Below, one piece after another: positions 43,247 through 52,269 of a DNA stretch of 64,000 bases. The stretch comes from Amaricoccus solimangrovi (GTDB lineage Bacteria; Pseudomonadota; Alphaproteobacteria; Rhodobacterales; Rhodobacteraceae), in NCBI RefSeq assembly GCF_006385685.1, contig NZ_VFRP01000006.1, positions 124,001 to 188,000 on the forward strand. Direction: 5' to 3'. A model generated the notes under the pieces. The model was given only the letters and a program-made list of their open reading frames with translations. It searched no databases and was not told the DNA's origin. The position numbers and the translations under genes were made by a program. Each line of letters begins with the position of its first letter. Within the stretch, counting starts at the first letter, position 1.

Positions 43247-44073
43247 CCCGGCCCCGTCTCGCGATCAACCGGACGGTCGCGCCCGGGCTTCCGCTCGCGG
43301 ACTTCCTCGCGCTGGCGCGGAACGCGGGGGCGGAGGGCGTCGAGATCCGCAACGACGTGCCGGGCCGCGAATTCGCCGACGGCACCCCGGCCTCGGAGGT
43401 CCGGGCGCGGATCGCGGAGGCGGGCCTCGCCGTCGCCTCGATCAACGCCCTGCAACGGTTCAACGACTGGACCCCGGCGCGGGAGCGCGAGGCGGCGGTG
43501 CTCGCGGCCTATGCGCGCGACCTCGGCGCGCCGGGAATCGTGCTCTGCCCGGTGATCGACGAGAGCCTCGGCTGGTCCCCGGACGAGAGGCTCGCGCGGA
43601 TTGCCGCGGGACTGCGCGGCCTCGCGCCAATCCTCGCCGACGCGGGCGTGACCGGCTATGTCGAGCCGCTCGGCATGAGGGGAAGCACGATGGATCGGCA
43701 GGCGGAGGCGGTGGAGGCGATGCAGGCGGTCGGCGCGGCGGGCGTGTTCCGGCTCTGCTACGACACGTTCCAGTCCTTCCGGCGGGGCGACCCGACACTC
43801 TTTCCCGAGCATGTCGGGCTCGTCCATGTCTCGGGTATCACCCGGACCGACCTCGCCCCCGCCGAACTGACCGAGCCGGACCGGGGTCTGGTCGGCCCGG
43901 AGGACCGGGTGGAGAACCTGGCGCGGCTTTCCGGGCTGCCGGATTATTCCGGCTTCGTCTCGCTCGAACCCTTCGACCCATCGGTTCAGCGGGATCCGGA
44001 CCTGGCGGGAAAGCTGGCGGCGAGCCTCGCGCGGCTGCGCGGCGCGCTGGAGGCGGCGACACGGGTCGCGTGA
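43243..44073 (+). CDS. TIM-barrel sugar isomerase/epimerase (IolI/IolE-like)
   Basis: A 276-residue AP-endonuclease-2 (xylose-isomerase-like) TIM barrel: LADFLALARNAGAEGVEIRND, ASINALQRFNDWTP, LGAPGIVLCPVIDE, VTGYVEPLGMRGSTMD, GVFRLCYDTFQSFRRGDPTLFPEHVGLVHVSGITR and FVSLEPFDPSVQ. Glu in YVEPLG, Asp in CYDTFQ, His in VHVSG and Glu in SLEPF are the expected metal ligands. Members isomerise or dehydrate keto-inositols and keto-sugars. The four-base overlap with the dehydrogenase gene supports consecutive action. Confidence 0.83.
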   Translation: MTRPRLAINRTVAPGLPLADFLALARNAGAEGVEIRNDVPGREFADGTPASEVRARIAEAGLAVASINALQRFNDWTPAREREAAVLAAYARDLGAPGIVLCPVIDESLGWSPDERLARIAAGLRGLAPILADAGVTGYVEPLGMRGSTMDRQAEAVEAMQAVGAAGVFRLCYDTFQSFRRGDPTLFPEHVGLVHVSGITRTDLAPAELTEPDRGLVGPEDRVENLARLSGLPDYSGFVSLEPFDPSVQRDPDLAGKLAASLARLRGALEAATRVA

Positions 44074-44100
44074 GCCTCCCCGGCGCGGTGCCCGGATCCG

Positions 44101-44712
44101 CTATCCGCGGGCCCGGGCCACGGCGTCGCGCAGGGTCCGCCGCTCGATGACGCCGGGGAAGAGCGCGAAGCCGATCACGTAGGCGGGCGTTCCCGGAAAG
44201 CCGAAGGCCGCCGCCTGCGCCCGGTTGCGCGCGATCAGCGCGTCGATCCGCGCCCCGTCCGCGGCGAGGGCGGCCTCGGCCGCCGCCACGTCGACGCCCG
44301 CGGCGCCGAGCGCGACGGGAAGACCCCGGCCGCCCAGCCCTCCCTTGGCCCGCATCAGCGTGTCGTGCGCGAGCACGTACTGACCCTGCGCCCCGGCGGC
44401 GAGAACCAGCCGCGCGGCGCGCAGGGAATCCGGGCCGAAGACGGGCCAGTCCTTCATCACGAGGCGCAGACCGGGATCGCGATCCGCCTCTTCCAGCATC
44501 ATCGGATGCCCGGCCCGGCAGTAGGGGCAGCGATAGTCGAAATATTCGACCACCGTCACGTCGCCCTCCGGATTGCGCAGCGCGGGCGCCTCGGGATCGT
44601 GGAGCACCAGGTCCGGGTCGAGCGGATCGGTGGCGGCGGCGCTCCGCCGCGAGGGCAGTGTCGCGGCGAGCGCCGCCAGGCCCGCGATCAGGCCGCGTCG
44701 GTCGAGCATCAT
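44101..44712 (-). CDS. DsbA-family thioredoxin-fold protein
   Basis: A 203-residue exported protein (ATG 44712 or 44709) with a Tat-like or Sec leader (LDRRGLIAGLAALAATLPSRRSAAA). The active site is C62-P-Y-C65 in VVEYFDYRCPYCRAGHPMM. MKDWPVFGPDS and the cis-Pro strand GFPGTPAYVIG complete the thioredoxin fold with its helical insertion. It probably oxidises or isomerises periplasmic disulfides. Its start overlaps the stop of the L,D-transpeptidase gene, so they form an envelope operon; L,D-transpeptidases use a catalytic cysteine, and a redox link is inference. Confidence 0.85.
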   Translation of the reverse strand: MMLDRRGLIAGLAALAATLPSRRSAAATDPLDPDLVLHDPEAPALRNPEGDVTVVEYFDYRCPYCRAGHPMMLEEADRDPGLRLVMKDWPVFGPDSLRAARLVLAAGAQGQYVLAHDTLMRAKGGLGGRGLPVALGAAGVDVAAAEAALAADGARIDALIARNRAQAAAFGFPGTPAYVIGFALFPGVIERRTLRDAVARARG

Positions 44713-45479
44713 GTGCGGTCTCCCGTGTTCGAGGGGGCGGGGGCGGAGGTGAGAAGATCGGCCGCGGGCGGAAGCACCGCTCCGGGCGGCAGGGTGCCCC
44801 GCCCGCTCTCGGCCTCGCCGAGCACGACGACCTTCGTCCCCGAACGCACCCGCTGATAGAGGTCGTCGGCGTCCTGGTTGAAGAGGCGGACGCAGCCGGA
44901 GGAATCCGCCTCGCCCACGGTCCAGGGGTAGGGCGTGCCGTGGATGCGGTAGAGCGTGTCCTTGCCGTCCTGAAAGAGATAGAGCGCCCGCGCGCCGAGC
45001 GGGTTCCCGGGTCCGCCCTCCATGCCGCCCCGGTGGGGCTCGTAGAGGTCGGGATCGCGTTCGAGCATCTCCGGCGTCGGCGTCCATCGCGGCCATTCCC
45101 GCGTATAGGGAATCGTCCCCTCGCCGGCGAAGCCCTTGCCATCCTTGCCGACGCCGACGGTGTAGCGGATCGCGCGGTTGTCGCCGAGGACATAGTAGAG
45201 CCGGTTCGCCCAGGGGTCGACGACGATGGTGCCGGGCTTCTCGTCGGTCCAGTAGTCGACCTCGCGCCGGGCCTTCTCGTCGGAGAGCCAGCGATCCTCG
45301 ATCGCCGGCATCTCCCGTTCGCCGTCCGTCCGCGCGGCGTACATCGCGCGCGTCTCCTCGCTGAGCGGGGGCGCCACCGGCGCCGCGCGGGCGACCTCGG
45401 GCTCGGGCCGGGCGCAGGCCCCGAGGGCGGCGAGGAGGAGGAGGCTGGCTGCGAGGCGTAGGCGGGCTCTGCGTGGCAT
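44709..45479 (-). CDS. L,D-transpeptidase (YkuD) lipoprotein
   Basis: A 256-residue protein; ATG 45479 gives a lipoprotein signal (MPRRARLRLAASLLLLAALGACARP, lipobox LGAC). An ATG at 45518 is in frame but adds a polar stretch before the signal. The YkuD domain (about residues 80-230) includes TIVVDPWANRLYYVLGDNRAIRYTVGVGKDG and the catalytic HGTPYPWTVGEADSSGCVRLFNQD (His and Cys). It forms 3-3 peptidoglycan crosslinks or anchors proteins at the cell wall. It is divergent from a two-component system, 121 bp away, which may regulate it. Confidence 0.88.
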   Translation of the reverse strand: MPRRARLRLAASLLLLAALGACARPEPEVARAAPVAPPLSEETRAMYAARTDGEREMPAIEDRWLSDEKARREVDYWTDEKPGTIVVDPWANRLYYVLGDNRAIRYTVGVGKDGKGFAGEGTIPYTREWPRWTPTPEMLERDPDLYEPHRGGMEGGPGNPLGARALYLFQDGKDTLYRIHGTPYPWTVGEADSSGCVRLFNQDADDLYQRVRSGTKVVVLGEAESGRGTLPPGAVLPPAADLLTSAPAPSNTGDRT

Positions 45480-45599
45480 CTTGCTTTCGGCGGCTGGGGC
45501 GCTTTCACCCCCGGGCATCTCGCGCCCGCCTTAAGCCAAGCTTAAGGTGCGGCGGTGATCGAACGGCGGTGATCGAAGGGCGGGGAGGCGAGACGGCGC

Positions 45600-46271
45600 A
45601 TGCGGATCCTGATCGTCGAGGATGACGAACTGCTGCAGGACGGCCTCGCGGTCGGGCTCCGGCTCGCCGGCTTCGTGCCCGAGGTGGTCGGAACGCTCGC
45701 CGACGCAGGCCAGGCGCTTTCAAGCGGCGCCTTCGACGCCGTCGTGCTCGACGTGATGCTGCCGGACGGCTCGGGGCTCGACTTTCTCCGCGGACTCCGG
45801 ACGCGCGGCGCGCGCACGCCCGTCCTGGTCCTCACCGCGCTCGACGGTCTGGGGGACCGGATCGCCGGGCTCGATACCGGCGCGGACGACTATCTCGGCA
45901 AGCCCTTCGAACTCGACGAACTCGCCGCCCGCCTCCGGGCGATCCTGCGCCGGGGCGACGGGCGGGCGCGCGCCGAACTCGTCTGGAACGGCCTCGCGCT
46001 CGATCCGGCGCGCATGGTCGGCAGCCGCGGCGGCGCCGAGGTCGCGTTCTCGCGCAAGGAATTCGTCATCCTGCACGCTCTGATGCAGCATCCGACCGCG
46101 ATCCTGAGCCGCGCCGCGCTCGAGGAGCGGGTCTACGGCTGGCAGGAGGAAGTCGAGAGCAACGCCGTCGAGGTCCATGTCCACAAGCTTCGCGCCAAGC
46201 TCGGCGCCGGGTTCATCGAGACCGTGCGCGGCGCGGGATACCGCCTCGCCGCGGAGGAGGGCGCCGGATGA
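45600..46271 (+). CDS. OmpR/PhoB-family response regulator
   Basis: A 223-residue response regulator. The receiver domain starts MRILIVEDDELLQDG, with phosphoacceptor D51 in VVLDVMLPDGSG and the conserved Lys in DDYLGKPFELDEL. A winged-helix output domain follows (about residues 125-220: VAFSRKEFVILHALMQHPTAILSRAALEERVYGWQEEVESNAVEVHVHKLRAKLGAGFIETVRGAGYRL). It resembles the QseB/TctD/PmrA group. It overlaps the histidine-kinase gene by 4 bp. Confidence 0.9.
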   Translation: MRILIVEDDELLQDGLAVGLRLAGFVPEVVGTLADAGQALSSGAFDAVVLDVMLPDGSGLDFLRGLRTRGARTPVLVLTALDGLGDRIAGLDTGADDYLGKPFELDELAARLRAILRRGDGRARAELVWNGLALDPARMVGSRGGAEVAFSRKEFVILHALMQHPTAILSRAALEERVYGWQEEVESNAVEVHVHKLRAKLGAGFIETVRGAGYRLAAEEGAG

Positions 46272-47647
46272 TCTCGATCCGCGCCCGGCTCTTCCTCATC
46301 CTCACCGCGGCGACCGGCGCGATCTGGCTCTCGGCCTTCCTATGGATCCAGCATTCGACCCGCGTCGAGGTCGAACGCGTGCTGGACGCCCGGCTCGCGG
46401 AGGCCGCCCGCATGGTGGCCTCGCTCGTCGCCGAGCACAGGATCGAGCCCGGCGCCGCCTCGGCCATCCCGGCCGCGCCCTCGGTCTTCAGCGCCGATCA
46501 CGACTATGCCCGGCAGATCTCCTGCCAGATCTGGCAATTCGACGGCGCGCTTCTCGGCCGCTCGCGCGGCGCGCCGGTCGCGAAGCTGACCGAGGCGGCC
46601 GGGGAGGGGTTCTCGGAGAGCATGGTCGAGGGCGAGCCCTGGCGGGTCTACACCGTCGCCGATCCGGCGGCCGGCGTGCGCGTGATGGTCGGGGACCGGC
46701 TCACCGTCCGGCAGCGTCTCGCCCGCGACGTGAGAACCGGCCTCGTGCTGCCGGCGCTCCTCGTGCTGCCGGCGCTCGCGGGGCTGATCTGGCTCGCGCT
46801 CGCCCGCGGCCTCGCGCCGCTCGACCGGTTCACCGCCGGGCTCGAGGCGCGCGGTCCCGCCGAGCTGACGCCGCTGGCCGCGACGCCGGCGCCGCGCGAG
46901 ATCGCCCCGCTCGCGGAGGCGGTCAACGGCCTGATCGGGCGCGTCGCCGCCGCCCGGCGGGCCGAGCGCGATTTCATCGCCTACGCCGCCCATGAACTGA
47001 AGACGCCGCTCGCCGGTCTCAAGGCCCAGGCCCAGATCGCCGCCCGCGCTCCGGACGCCGCGACCCGCGACCGCGCGCTCGCCCGCCTCGAAGGCGGCGT
47101 CTCCCGCACCGACCGGCTGGTGACCCAGCTCCTCGACCTCGCCCGGGTCGAGGCGGAGGACGCGCCGCGGCCCGAGCCGCCGGCGCCGCTGAACCGGCTC
47201 GCGCGCGAGGTCGCGCAGGATCTCGACCATCTGGCGCGCGCGCGCGACGTCCGCCTCCGCGTCGGGGCCGGCGGCGGAACGCCGGTCCGGGAGCATCAGC
47301 TTCTCCTGCAGACGGCGCTCCGGAATCTCGTCGAGAACGCGATCCAGGCAAGCCCTGCCGGGGCGGTCGTGGAGATCGGCTTCGTCGAGACCGGACGCGA
47401 GACGCGCGTCGAGGTCTCCGACCGCGGAGCGGGCTTTTCCGAAAGCGACGCCGGACAGGGCGAGGGGCGGTTCCGGCGGGGCAGCGGGGCGGGCTATGTC
47501 GGGAGCGGGCTCGGCCTCTCGATCGTGCGGACCGCCGCCGGACGCATGGGCGCCGGCTTCGTCCTCGCCCGGCGCGCGGACGGTCCCGGAACCGTGGCCT
47601 CGCTGTCGCTCCCGGCAGGGGCGCCGGGAGCCGATCCCTCCGCCTGA
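46268..47647 (+). CDS. sensor histidine kinase (HisKA-HATPase)
   Basis: A 459-residue inner-membrane kinase. There are two membrane spans (about residues 6-24 and 157-178) flanking a roughly 130-residue periplasmic sensor region, then HAMP-like helices, the HisKA box with His242 in AAHELKTPLAGLKAQ, and the HATPase domain (NLVENAIQASPAG N-box, VSDRGAGFSE G1 box, GSGLGLSIVRTAAGRMG G2 box). It is of the QseC/PmrB type and cognate to the preceding regulator. The signal is unknown. Confidence 0.9.
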   Translation: MISIRARLFLILTAATGAIWLSAFLWIQHSTRVEVERVLDARLAEAARMVASLVAEHRIEPGAASAIPAAPSVFSADHDYARQISCQIWQFDGALLGRSRGAPVAKLTEAAGEGFSESMVEGEPWRVYTVADPAAGVRVMVGDRLTVRQRLARDVRTGLVLPALLVLPALAGLIWLALARGLAPLDRFTAGLEARGPAELTPLAATPAPREIAPLAEAVNGLIGRVAAARRAERDFIAYAAHELKTPLAGLKAQAQIAARAPDAATRDRALARLEGGVSRTDRLVTQLLDLARVEAEDAPRPEPPAPLNRLAREVAQDLDHLARARDVRLRVGAGGGTPVREHQLLLQTALRNLVENAIQASPAGAVVEIGFVETGRETRVEVSDRGAGFSESDAGQGEGRFRRGSGAGYVGSGLGLSIVRTAAGRMGAGFVLARRADGPGTVASLSLPAGAPGADPSA

Positions 47648-47736
47648 ACCCTCCCCCATGTCCAGCCGGCGCCACGCGACGGAGCCCCGCCCGCGCGGGC
47701 CGCCGCGCCCGTTTGTGTGCGGAGTGCATCCGCTTT

Positions 47737-47776
47737 GAATACACTGAGAATACTTTCTGATTGACAACGCATATGC
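47737..47776 (+). promoter_or_regulatory. AT-rich regulatory region before the GntR-dapA-like operon
   Basis: Within the 192-bp gap (47648-47839), GAATAC is repeated directly at 47737 and 47748 (period 11 bp). TTGACA (47761-47766) looks like a -35 box, and GCATATGC (47769-47776) is a perfect 8-bp palindrome. No convincing -10 element was found. These are candidate sites for the downstream GntR regulator. Confidence 0.35.
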
Positions 47777-47839
47777 AAAAGAGCGATCCTCGGGACAAGA
47801 CAGGGGCGATTCGATGCCCCGCGGCGGCGGGAGGTTCGG

Positions 47840-48550
47840 GTGAAGGGCGGAAAGGACGGTCTTTACGAAGACCTGAAGCGGCGGATCCTGACGATGGAGC
47901 TGGATCCGGACGCCGATCTCGACGAGGCGGGCCTCTGCGAGCAGTACGGATTGTCGCGCACCCCGGTGCGCGAGACGTTCCGCCGGCTCGCCGGGGAGGG
48001 CTATGTCGAGATCCGGGAGAACAAGGGCACGCGCGTCTCGCCGATGACCCATGCGACGCTGCGGCAGTTCTTCCTCGTCGCGCCGATGGTCTACGCGGCG
48101 ATCGGCCGGCTCGCGGTGCAGAACTTCAAGCCGCGCCAGCTCGCCGAACTCGGCGACACGCAGGAACGCTTCCGCGCCGCGACCGGGGCGCGCGACGCGC
48201 TCGCCATGGTGCTCGAGAACAACCGGTTCCACGAGATCATGGGGGAGATGTCCGCCAACGCCTATCTGCGGCCGAGCCTCGGGCGGCTGCTGATCGACCA
48301 TGCCCGGATCGGACACACGTTCTTCCGGCCGCATGACGTCGAGATGGAGCGGCGGCTCGGCCTCGCGGTCGAGCACCATGACGGGTTCATCGCCGCGATC
48401 GCCGCGCATGACGAGGAGGCGGTCGTCGACCTCGTCTTCGACCACTGGGAGCTGTCCCGGGAGAACATGGAGCTGTTCATCGCTCCGCAGGGCCTGAAGG
48501 CCGACGCGCTCGTCGAGGCGGGCGGTTCCAGATCGGAGAAATCGTCGTGA
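47840..48550 (+). CDS. GntR/FadR-family transcriptional regulator (FCD domain)
   Basis: A 236-residue regulator starting at GTG 47840. The winged helix is at about residues 5-70 (GLYEDLKRRILTMELDPDADLDEAGLCEQYGLSRTPVRETFRRLAGEGYVEIRENKGTRVS), with an FCD domain at about 80-215 (ENNRFHEIMGEMSANAYLRPSLGRLLIDHARIGHTFFRP, VEHHDGFIAAIAAHDEEAVVDLVFDHWELSRENM). It overlaps the DapA-like gene by 4 bp and heads a co-directional run through the DMSP lyase at 57452. The ligand is probably a pathway intermediate. Confidence 0.87.
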   Translation: MKGGKDGLYEDLKRRILTMELDPDADLDEAGLCEQYGLSRTPVRETFRRLAGEGYVEIRENKGTRVSPMTHATLRQFFLVAPMVYAAIGRLAVQNFKPRQLAELGDTQERFRAATGARDALAMVLENNRFHEIMGEMSANAYLRPSLGRLLIDHARIGHTFFRPHDVEMERRLGLAVEHHDGFIAAIAAHDEEAVVDLVFDHWELSRENMELFIAPQGLKADALVEAGGSRSEKSS

Positions 48551-49458
48551 AATTCGAAGGAATCTACACCCCGGCGATCACGCCGCACGGACCGGATGGC
48601 GAGATCGACCGGGAGGCCTTCGCGGAGGTGCTCGAGTCGCTGATCGCGGCCGGCGTGCACGGGATCATCATCGGCGGCTCGACGGGCGAATACTACGCCC
48701 ACACGATGCGGGAGCGCATCGAGAGCTTCACCTTCGCGAAGGAAGTGATCGGGACGCGGCTGCCGCTCATCGTGGGCACCGGCGCGATCCGGACCGAGGA
48801 CGCCGTCGCCTATGCGACCGCCGCGAAGGAGATCAAGGCCGACGCGATCCTCGTGACCTCGCCGCCCTACGCGGTGCCGACCGAGCGGGAGAACGCGGTG
48901 CACGCGCTCACCATCGACCGCGCCGCCGACATGCCGATCATGCTCTACAACTATCCCGGCCGGATGGGCATCTCGATGGGCGAGGAATACTTCTCCCGCG
49001 TCGGCCGCTCGAAGAACGTGATCGCGATCAAGGAAAGCTCGGGCGACGTGAACCAGCTGCACCTGCTGGCGCGCAAGTTCCCGCATATCGCGCTCAGCTG
49101 CGGCTGGGATGACCAGGCGCTCGAATTCTTCGCCTGGGGCGCGCGGAGCTGGGTCTGCGCCGGCTCCAACTTCCTGCCCGCCGAGCATATCGCCCTCTAC
49201 GAGGCCTGCGTCCTCGAGAAGAACTTCGACAAGGGCCGGCGGATCATGTCGGCGATGATGCCGCTCATGAATTTCCTCGACGGCGGCAAGTTCGTGCAGT
49301 CGATCAAATACGGCTGCGAACTCAACGGGCTCCGCGCCGGCGGGCTGCGCGCGCCGCTCCGGCCGCTCGACCAGGATGCCAAGCGCGAACTCGAGACCGT
49401 CGTCGCCACTCTCAGGCGCACCGTCGCCCAGATCACCTCGGGAGCGAACCATGCATGA
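48547..49458 (+). CDS. dihydrodipicolinate synthase (DapA)-family lyase/deaminase
   Basis: A 303-residue TIM-barrel Schiff-base enzyme starting at GTG 48547. It shows GGSTGEYYAHTMRERIE (the GxTGE motif), the catalytic Tyr in MLYNYPGRMGISM and the Schiff-base Lys in NVIAIKESSGDV. It is not lysine-biosynthetic DapA by context: it sits between a GntR regulator and an aldehyde dehydrogenase, with a FAD oxidase downstream. That set matches hydroxyproline catabolism, where a DapA-family enzyme deaminates pyrroline-4-hydroxy-2-carboxylate to 2-oxoglutarate semialdehyde. The specific reaction is inference; a keto-acid aldolase is the alternative. Confidence 0.82.
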   Translation: MKFEGIYTPAITPHGPDGEIDREAFAEVLESLIAAGVHGIIIGGSTGEYYAHTMRERIESFTFAKEVIGTRLPLIVGTGAIRTEDAVAYATAAKEIKADAILVTSPPYAVPTERENAVHALTIDRAADMPIMLYNYPGRMGISMGEEYFSRVGRSKNVIAIKESSGDVNQLHLLARKFPHIALSCGWDDQALEFFAWGARSWVCAGSNFLPAEHIALYEACVLEKNFDKGRRIMSAMMPLMNFLDGGKFVQSIKYGCELNGLRAGGLRAPLRPLDQDAKRELETVVATLRRTVAQITSGANHA

Positions 49459-50950
49459 TCTTCTGACCGCCGAGGAATACGCCGCGATCGCGGGCGGGAT
49501 CAGCCCCGCCGGCAACGCCTTCATCGACGGCGCCTTCCGCCCCGCCGCCTCGGGCAAGACCTTCCCGACCGTGAACCCCGCGACCGGCGAGAAGCTCGCC
49601 GATGTCGCGGCCTGCGGCGCGGAGGACGTCGATTTCGCCGTCGCGAAGGCGAAGGACGCCTTCGAGGATGGCCGCTGGCGCGGCCTCGCCCCGGCCGAGC
49701 GCAAGGCCGCGCTGCTCCGGCTCGCGAAGCTGATGGAGCGCAACTGCCACGAACTCGCGGTGCTCGAAAGCCTCGACAGCGGCAAGCCGATCCGCGAATG
49801 CGAGACCGTGGACGTGCCGGACACGATCCACACGATCCGCTGGCACGCCGAGCTGATCGACAAGATCTATGACCATACCGCGCCGGTGGCGCCCTCGGCG
49901 ATGGCGCTCGTCGTGCGCGAGCCGATCGGGGTCGTGGGCCTCGTGCTGCCCTGGAACTTCCCGCTGCTGATGCTCGCCTGGAAGATCGGCCCGGCGCTCG
50001 CCGCCGGCTGCTCGGTCGTGGTGAAGCCGGCGGAGCAGACCTCGCTCTCGACGCTGCGCGTCGCCGAACTCGCGATCGAGGCCGGGATCCCCGCGGGCAT
50101 CCTCAACGTCGTGACGGGCACCGGCAAGGACGCGGGCGAGCCGCTCGGCCTCCACATGGACGTCGCGATGGTGAGCTTCACCGGCTCGACCCTGACCGGA
50201 CGGCGCTTCCTGCGCTACGCGGCGGATTCGAACCTGAAGCGCGTCGTGCTCGAATGCGGCGGCAAGAACCCGGCGGTCGTGCTCGCCGATGCCGAGGATC
50301 TCGATCTCGTCGCCGAGCATGTCGTGAACGGCGCCTTCTGGAACATGGGCGAGAACTGCTCCGCGACCTCGCGGCTGATCGTCCAGGCCCCGGTGAAGGA
50401 CGAGCTGATGAAGCGCGTCGCCGCGCATATGCGCGACTGGAAGATGGGCGATCCGCTCGATCCGGAGAACCGGGTCGGCGCGCTGGTCAGCCGCGACCAT
50501 TTCGAGAAGGTGAAATCCTATCTCGGCGAGGGGAAGGCCGCGCTCGGCGGCGGCACCGAGGGCGACATCTTCGTCGAGCCGACGGTGATCGACGGCGTCG
50601 AGCCGGAAAGCCGGCTGTTCCGCGAGGAGGTCTTCGGCCCGGTGCTCGCCGTCACCACCTTCGAGACGCTCGCGGAGGCCGTGGCGCTCGCCAACGACAC
50701 GCCCTACGGGCTCGCGGCCTCGGTCTATACCGGAAGCCTCAGGAACGCGATCCGGCTCGCGCGCGAGATCCGCGCCGGCGTGGTGACGGTGAACTGCTTC
50801 GGCGAGGGCGACGTGACGACGCCCTTCGGCGGCTACAAGGAATCGGGCTTCGGCGGCCGCGACAAGTCGGTCTTCGCCCATGACCAGTACACCGAACTCA
50901 AGACGATCTGGATCGACGTCTCCGACCGTCCGGACGAGTTCGTCCGGTGA
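49451..50950 (+). CDS. NAD(P)-dependent aldehyde dehydrogenase
   Basis: A 499-residue ALDH (ATG 49451, overlapping the DapA-like gene by 8 bp). VGLVLPWNFPLLMLAWKIGPALAAGCSVVVKPAEQT is the cofactor region, LECGGKNPAVVL holds the general-base Glu and GENCSATSRLIVQ the catalytic Cys. EEVFGPVLAV and PFGGYKESGFGGRDKSVFAHDQYTELKTIWID are the C-terminal signatures. It resembles PuuC/gamma-aminobutyraldehyde- and 2-oxoglutarate-semialdehyde-type enzymes. With the DapA-like protein it could oxidise 2-oxoglutarate semialdehyde to 2-oxoglutarate; a betaine-aldehyde role is an alternative. Confidence 0.88.
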   Translation: MHDLLTAEEYAAIAGGISPAGNAFIDGAFRPAASGKTFPTVNPATGEKLADVAACGAEDVDFAVAKAKDAFEDGRWRGLAPAERKAALLRLAKLMERNCHELAVLESLDSGKPIRECETVDVPDTIHTIRWHAELIDKIYDHTAPVAPSAMALVVREPIGVVGLVLPWNFPLLMLAWKIGPALAAGCSVVVKPAEQTSLSTLRVAELAIEAGIPAGILNVVTGTGKDAGEPLGLHMDVAMVSFTGSTLTGRRFLRYAADSNLKRVVLECGGKNPAVVLADAEDLDLVAEHVVNGAFWNMGENCSATSRLIVQAPVKDELMKRVAAHMRDWKMGDPLDPENRVGALVSRDHFEKVKSYLGEGKAALGGGTEGDIFVEPTVIDGVEPESRLFREEVFGPVLAVTTFETLAEAVALANDTPYGLAASVYTGSLRNAIRLAREIRAGVVTVNCFGEGDVTTPFGGYKESGFGGRDKSVFAHDQYTELKTIWIDVSDRPDEFVR

Positions 50951-52269
50951 CACGGGTGCCTAGCCTCCCAGCCGATACCGGGCGTTCGGGATGGGAGGCG
51001 CTGTCGCGCCGCCCGTTCCCGGCGCGGGGCCTCGACACCGAGGTGACGGCCGACTGGCTCGTGATCGGCGCGGGCTTCGCCGGGCTCTCGGCGGCCCGGC
51101 GGCTGAGCCAGCGCGCGCCGGGGGCGCGGATCGTCGTGCTCGACGCGCGCGAACTGGCGCAGGGGCCGGCGGGACGCAACTCCGGTTTCATGATCGACGT
51201 GCCGCACAACCTCGCGGCGGGGGAATATTCCTCGGCCGACGCGGGCGGCACGCGGCTGGAGATGCACCGGAACCGGCTCGCCATCGCCTTCGCGAAGGAG
51301 GCGGCGGCGGAATACGGGATGCCGCGCGAAACCTTCGATCCTTGCGGCAAGATCAACGCGGCGGCGAGCGAGCGCGGCCTGAAGCACAACGAGGATTTCG
51401 CCGCCTCGCTCGAGGCGATCGGCGAGCCGGTGGCGCGGATCGACGCGGCGGAGATCCGCGCGATCACCGGCAGCGACTATTACCGCGGCGGTCTCTTCAC
51501 GCCCGGCGCGGTGCAGATCCAGCCGGCGGACTACATCCGCGCCTTCGCGGCGGGGCTGGGCGAAAAGATCGACCTCTACGAGAACTCCCCGGTGGTGGAG
51601 CTCGCCCGGAACGCCGGCGCCTGGGTCGCCCGGACGCCGAGGGGCAGCGTCTCGGCGCCGAAGGTGATCCTCGGCGTCAACGGCCTCGCGCAGGACTTCG
51701 GCTTCTTCCGGGGCCGGCTGATGCACGTCTTCACCTATGCCTCGATGACCGCGCCCTTCACGGGCGCCGCCGGGCGCGAGCGCTGGGGCATCCTGCCCGC
51801 CGATGCGATGGGAGCGACGGTCCGCAAGATCAGCGGGCCCGACGGCGCGCGGATCGCGATCCGCACCCGCTACAGCTACGATCCGTCGAAGCAGGTCTCC
51901 GAGCGCAAGCTCGCCGCGATGGTGCGCGACCACCGCCGCTCGCTCGACGCGCGCTTTCCCGATCTGGCGGGGCTCAGGTTCGAATACAGCTGGGCGGGGC
52001 GGCTCTGCCTCAGCCTCAACCACGTTCCCGCCTTCGGAGAGGTGGACGAGAACCTCTATTCCGCCTGCTGCTGCAACGGCCTCGGCACGGTCAAGAGCAC
52101 GCTGGCGGGGATGATGGCGGCCGATCTCGCGACCGGAACCCGGTCCGGGGATCTCGACCGCTACCAGGACCAGCCGAAGCCGCGCCGCCTCCCGCCGGAG
52201 CCCGCCGCGACCATCGGAGCCCGCGCGGTGATCCGCTGGCAGGAGATGCGGGCCGGCCGGGAAGGCTGA
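50947..52269 (+). CDS. FAD-dependent amine/imino-acid oxidoreductase (DAO family)
   Basis: A 440-residue flavoprotein starting at GTG 50947 (4-bp overlap with the ALDH gene). DWLVIGAGFAGLSAARRLSQRAPGARIVVLDARELAQGPAGRNSGFMID is the dinucleotide-binding N-terminus with the GRNSGF motif of PuuB/OrdL-type oxidases. YYRGGLFTPGAVQIQPADYIRAFAAGL and the C-terminal ACCCNGLGTVKSTLAGMMAADLATG complete the family. Substrates of relatives include gamma-glutamylputrescine, dimethylglycine, N-methylproline and D-hydroxyproline. The betaine transporter that follows makes an N-methylated or cyclic imino acid likely. Confidence 0.85.
   Translation: MTRVPSLPADTGRSGWEALSRRPFPARGLDTEVTADWLVIGAGFAGLSAARRLSQRAPGARIVVLDARELAQGPAGRNSGFMIDVPHNLAAGEYSSADAGGTRLEMHRNRLAIAFAKEAAAEYGMPRETFDPCGKINAAASERGLKHNEDFAASLEAIGEPVARIDAAEIRAITGSDYYRGGLFTPGAVQIQPADYIRAFAAGLGEKIDLYENSPVVELARNAGAWVARTPRGSVSAPKVILGVNGLAQDFGFFRGRLMHVFTYASMTAPFTGAAGRERWGILPADAMGATVRKISGPDGARIAIRTRYSYDPSKQVSERKLAAMVRDHRRSLDARFPDLAGLRFEYSWAGRLCLSLNHVPAFGEVDENLYSACCCNGLGTVKSTLAGMMAADLATGTRSGDLDRYQDQPKPRRLPPEPAATIGARAVIRWQEMRAGREG

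Noticed and set aside
47761-47790. Sigma-70 promoter starting with TTGACA before the GntR gene
   Set aside because: The -35 match is perfect, but no acceptable -10 hexamer lies 16-18 bp downstream, so only the general region is listed as regulatory.
49433-50953. Minus-strand frame of 506 codons opposite the aldehyde dehydrogenase
   Set aside because: Shadow of a conserved ALDH; composition is typical of reverse-strand GC-rich artefacts.
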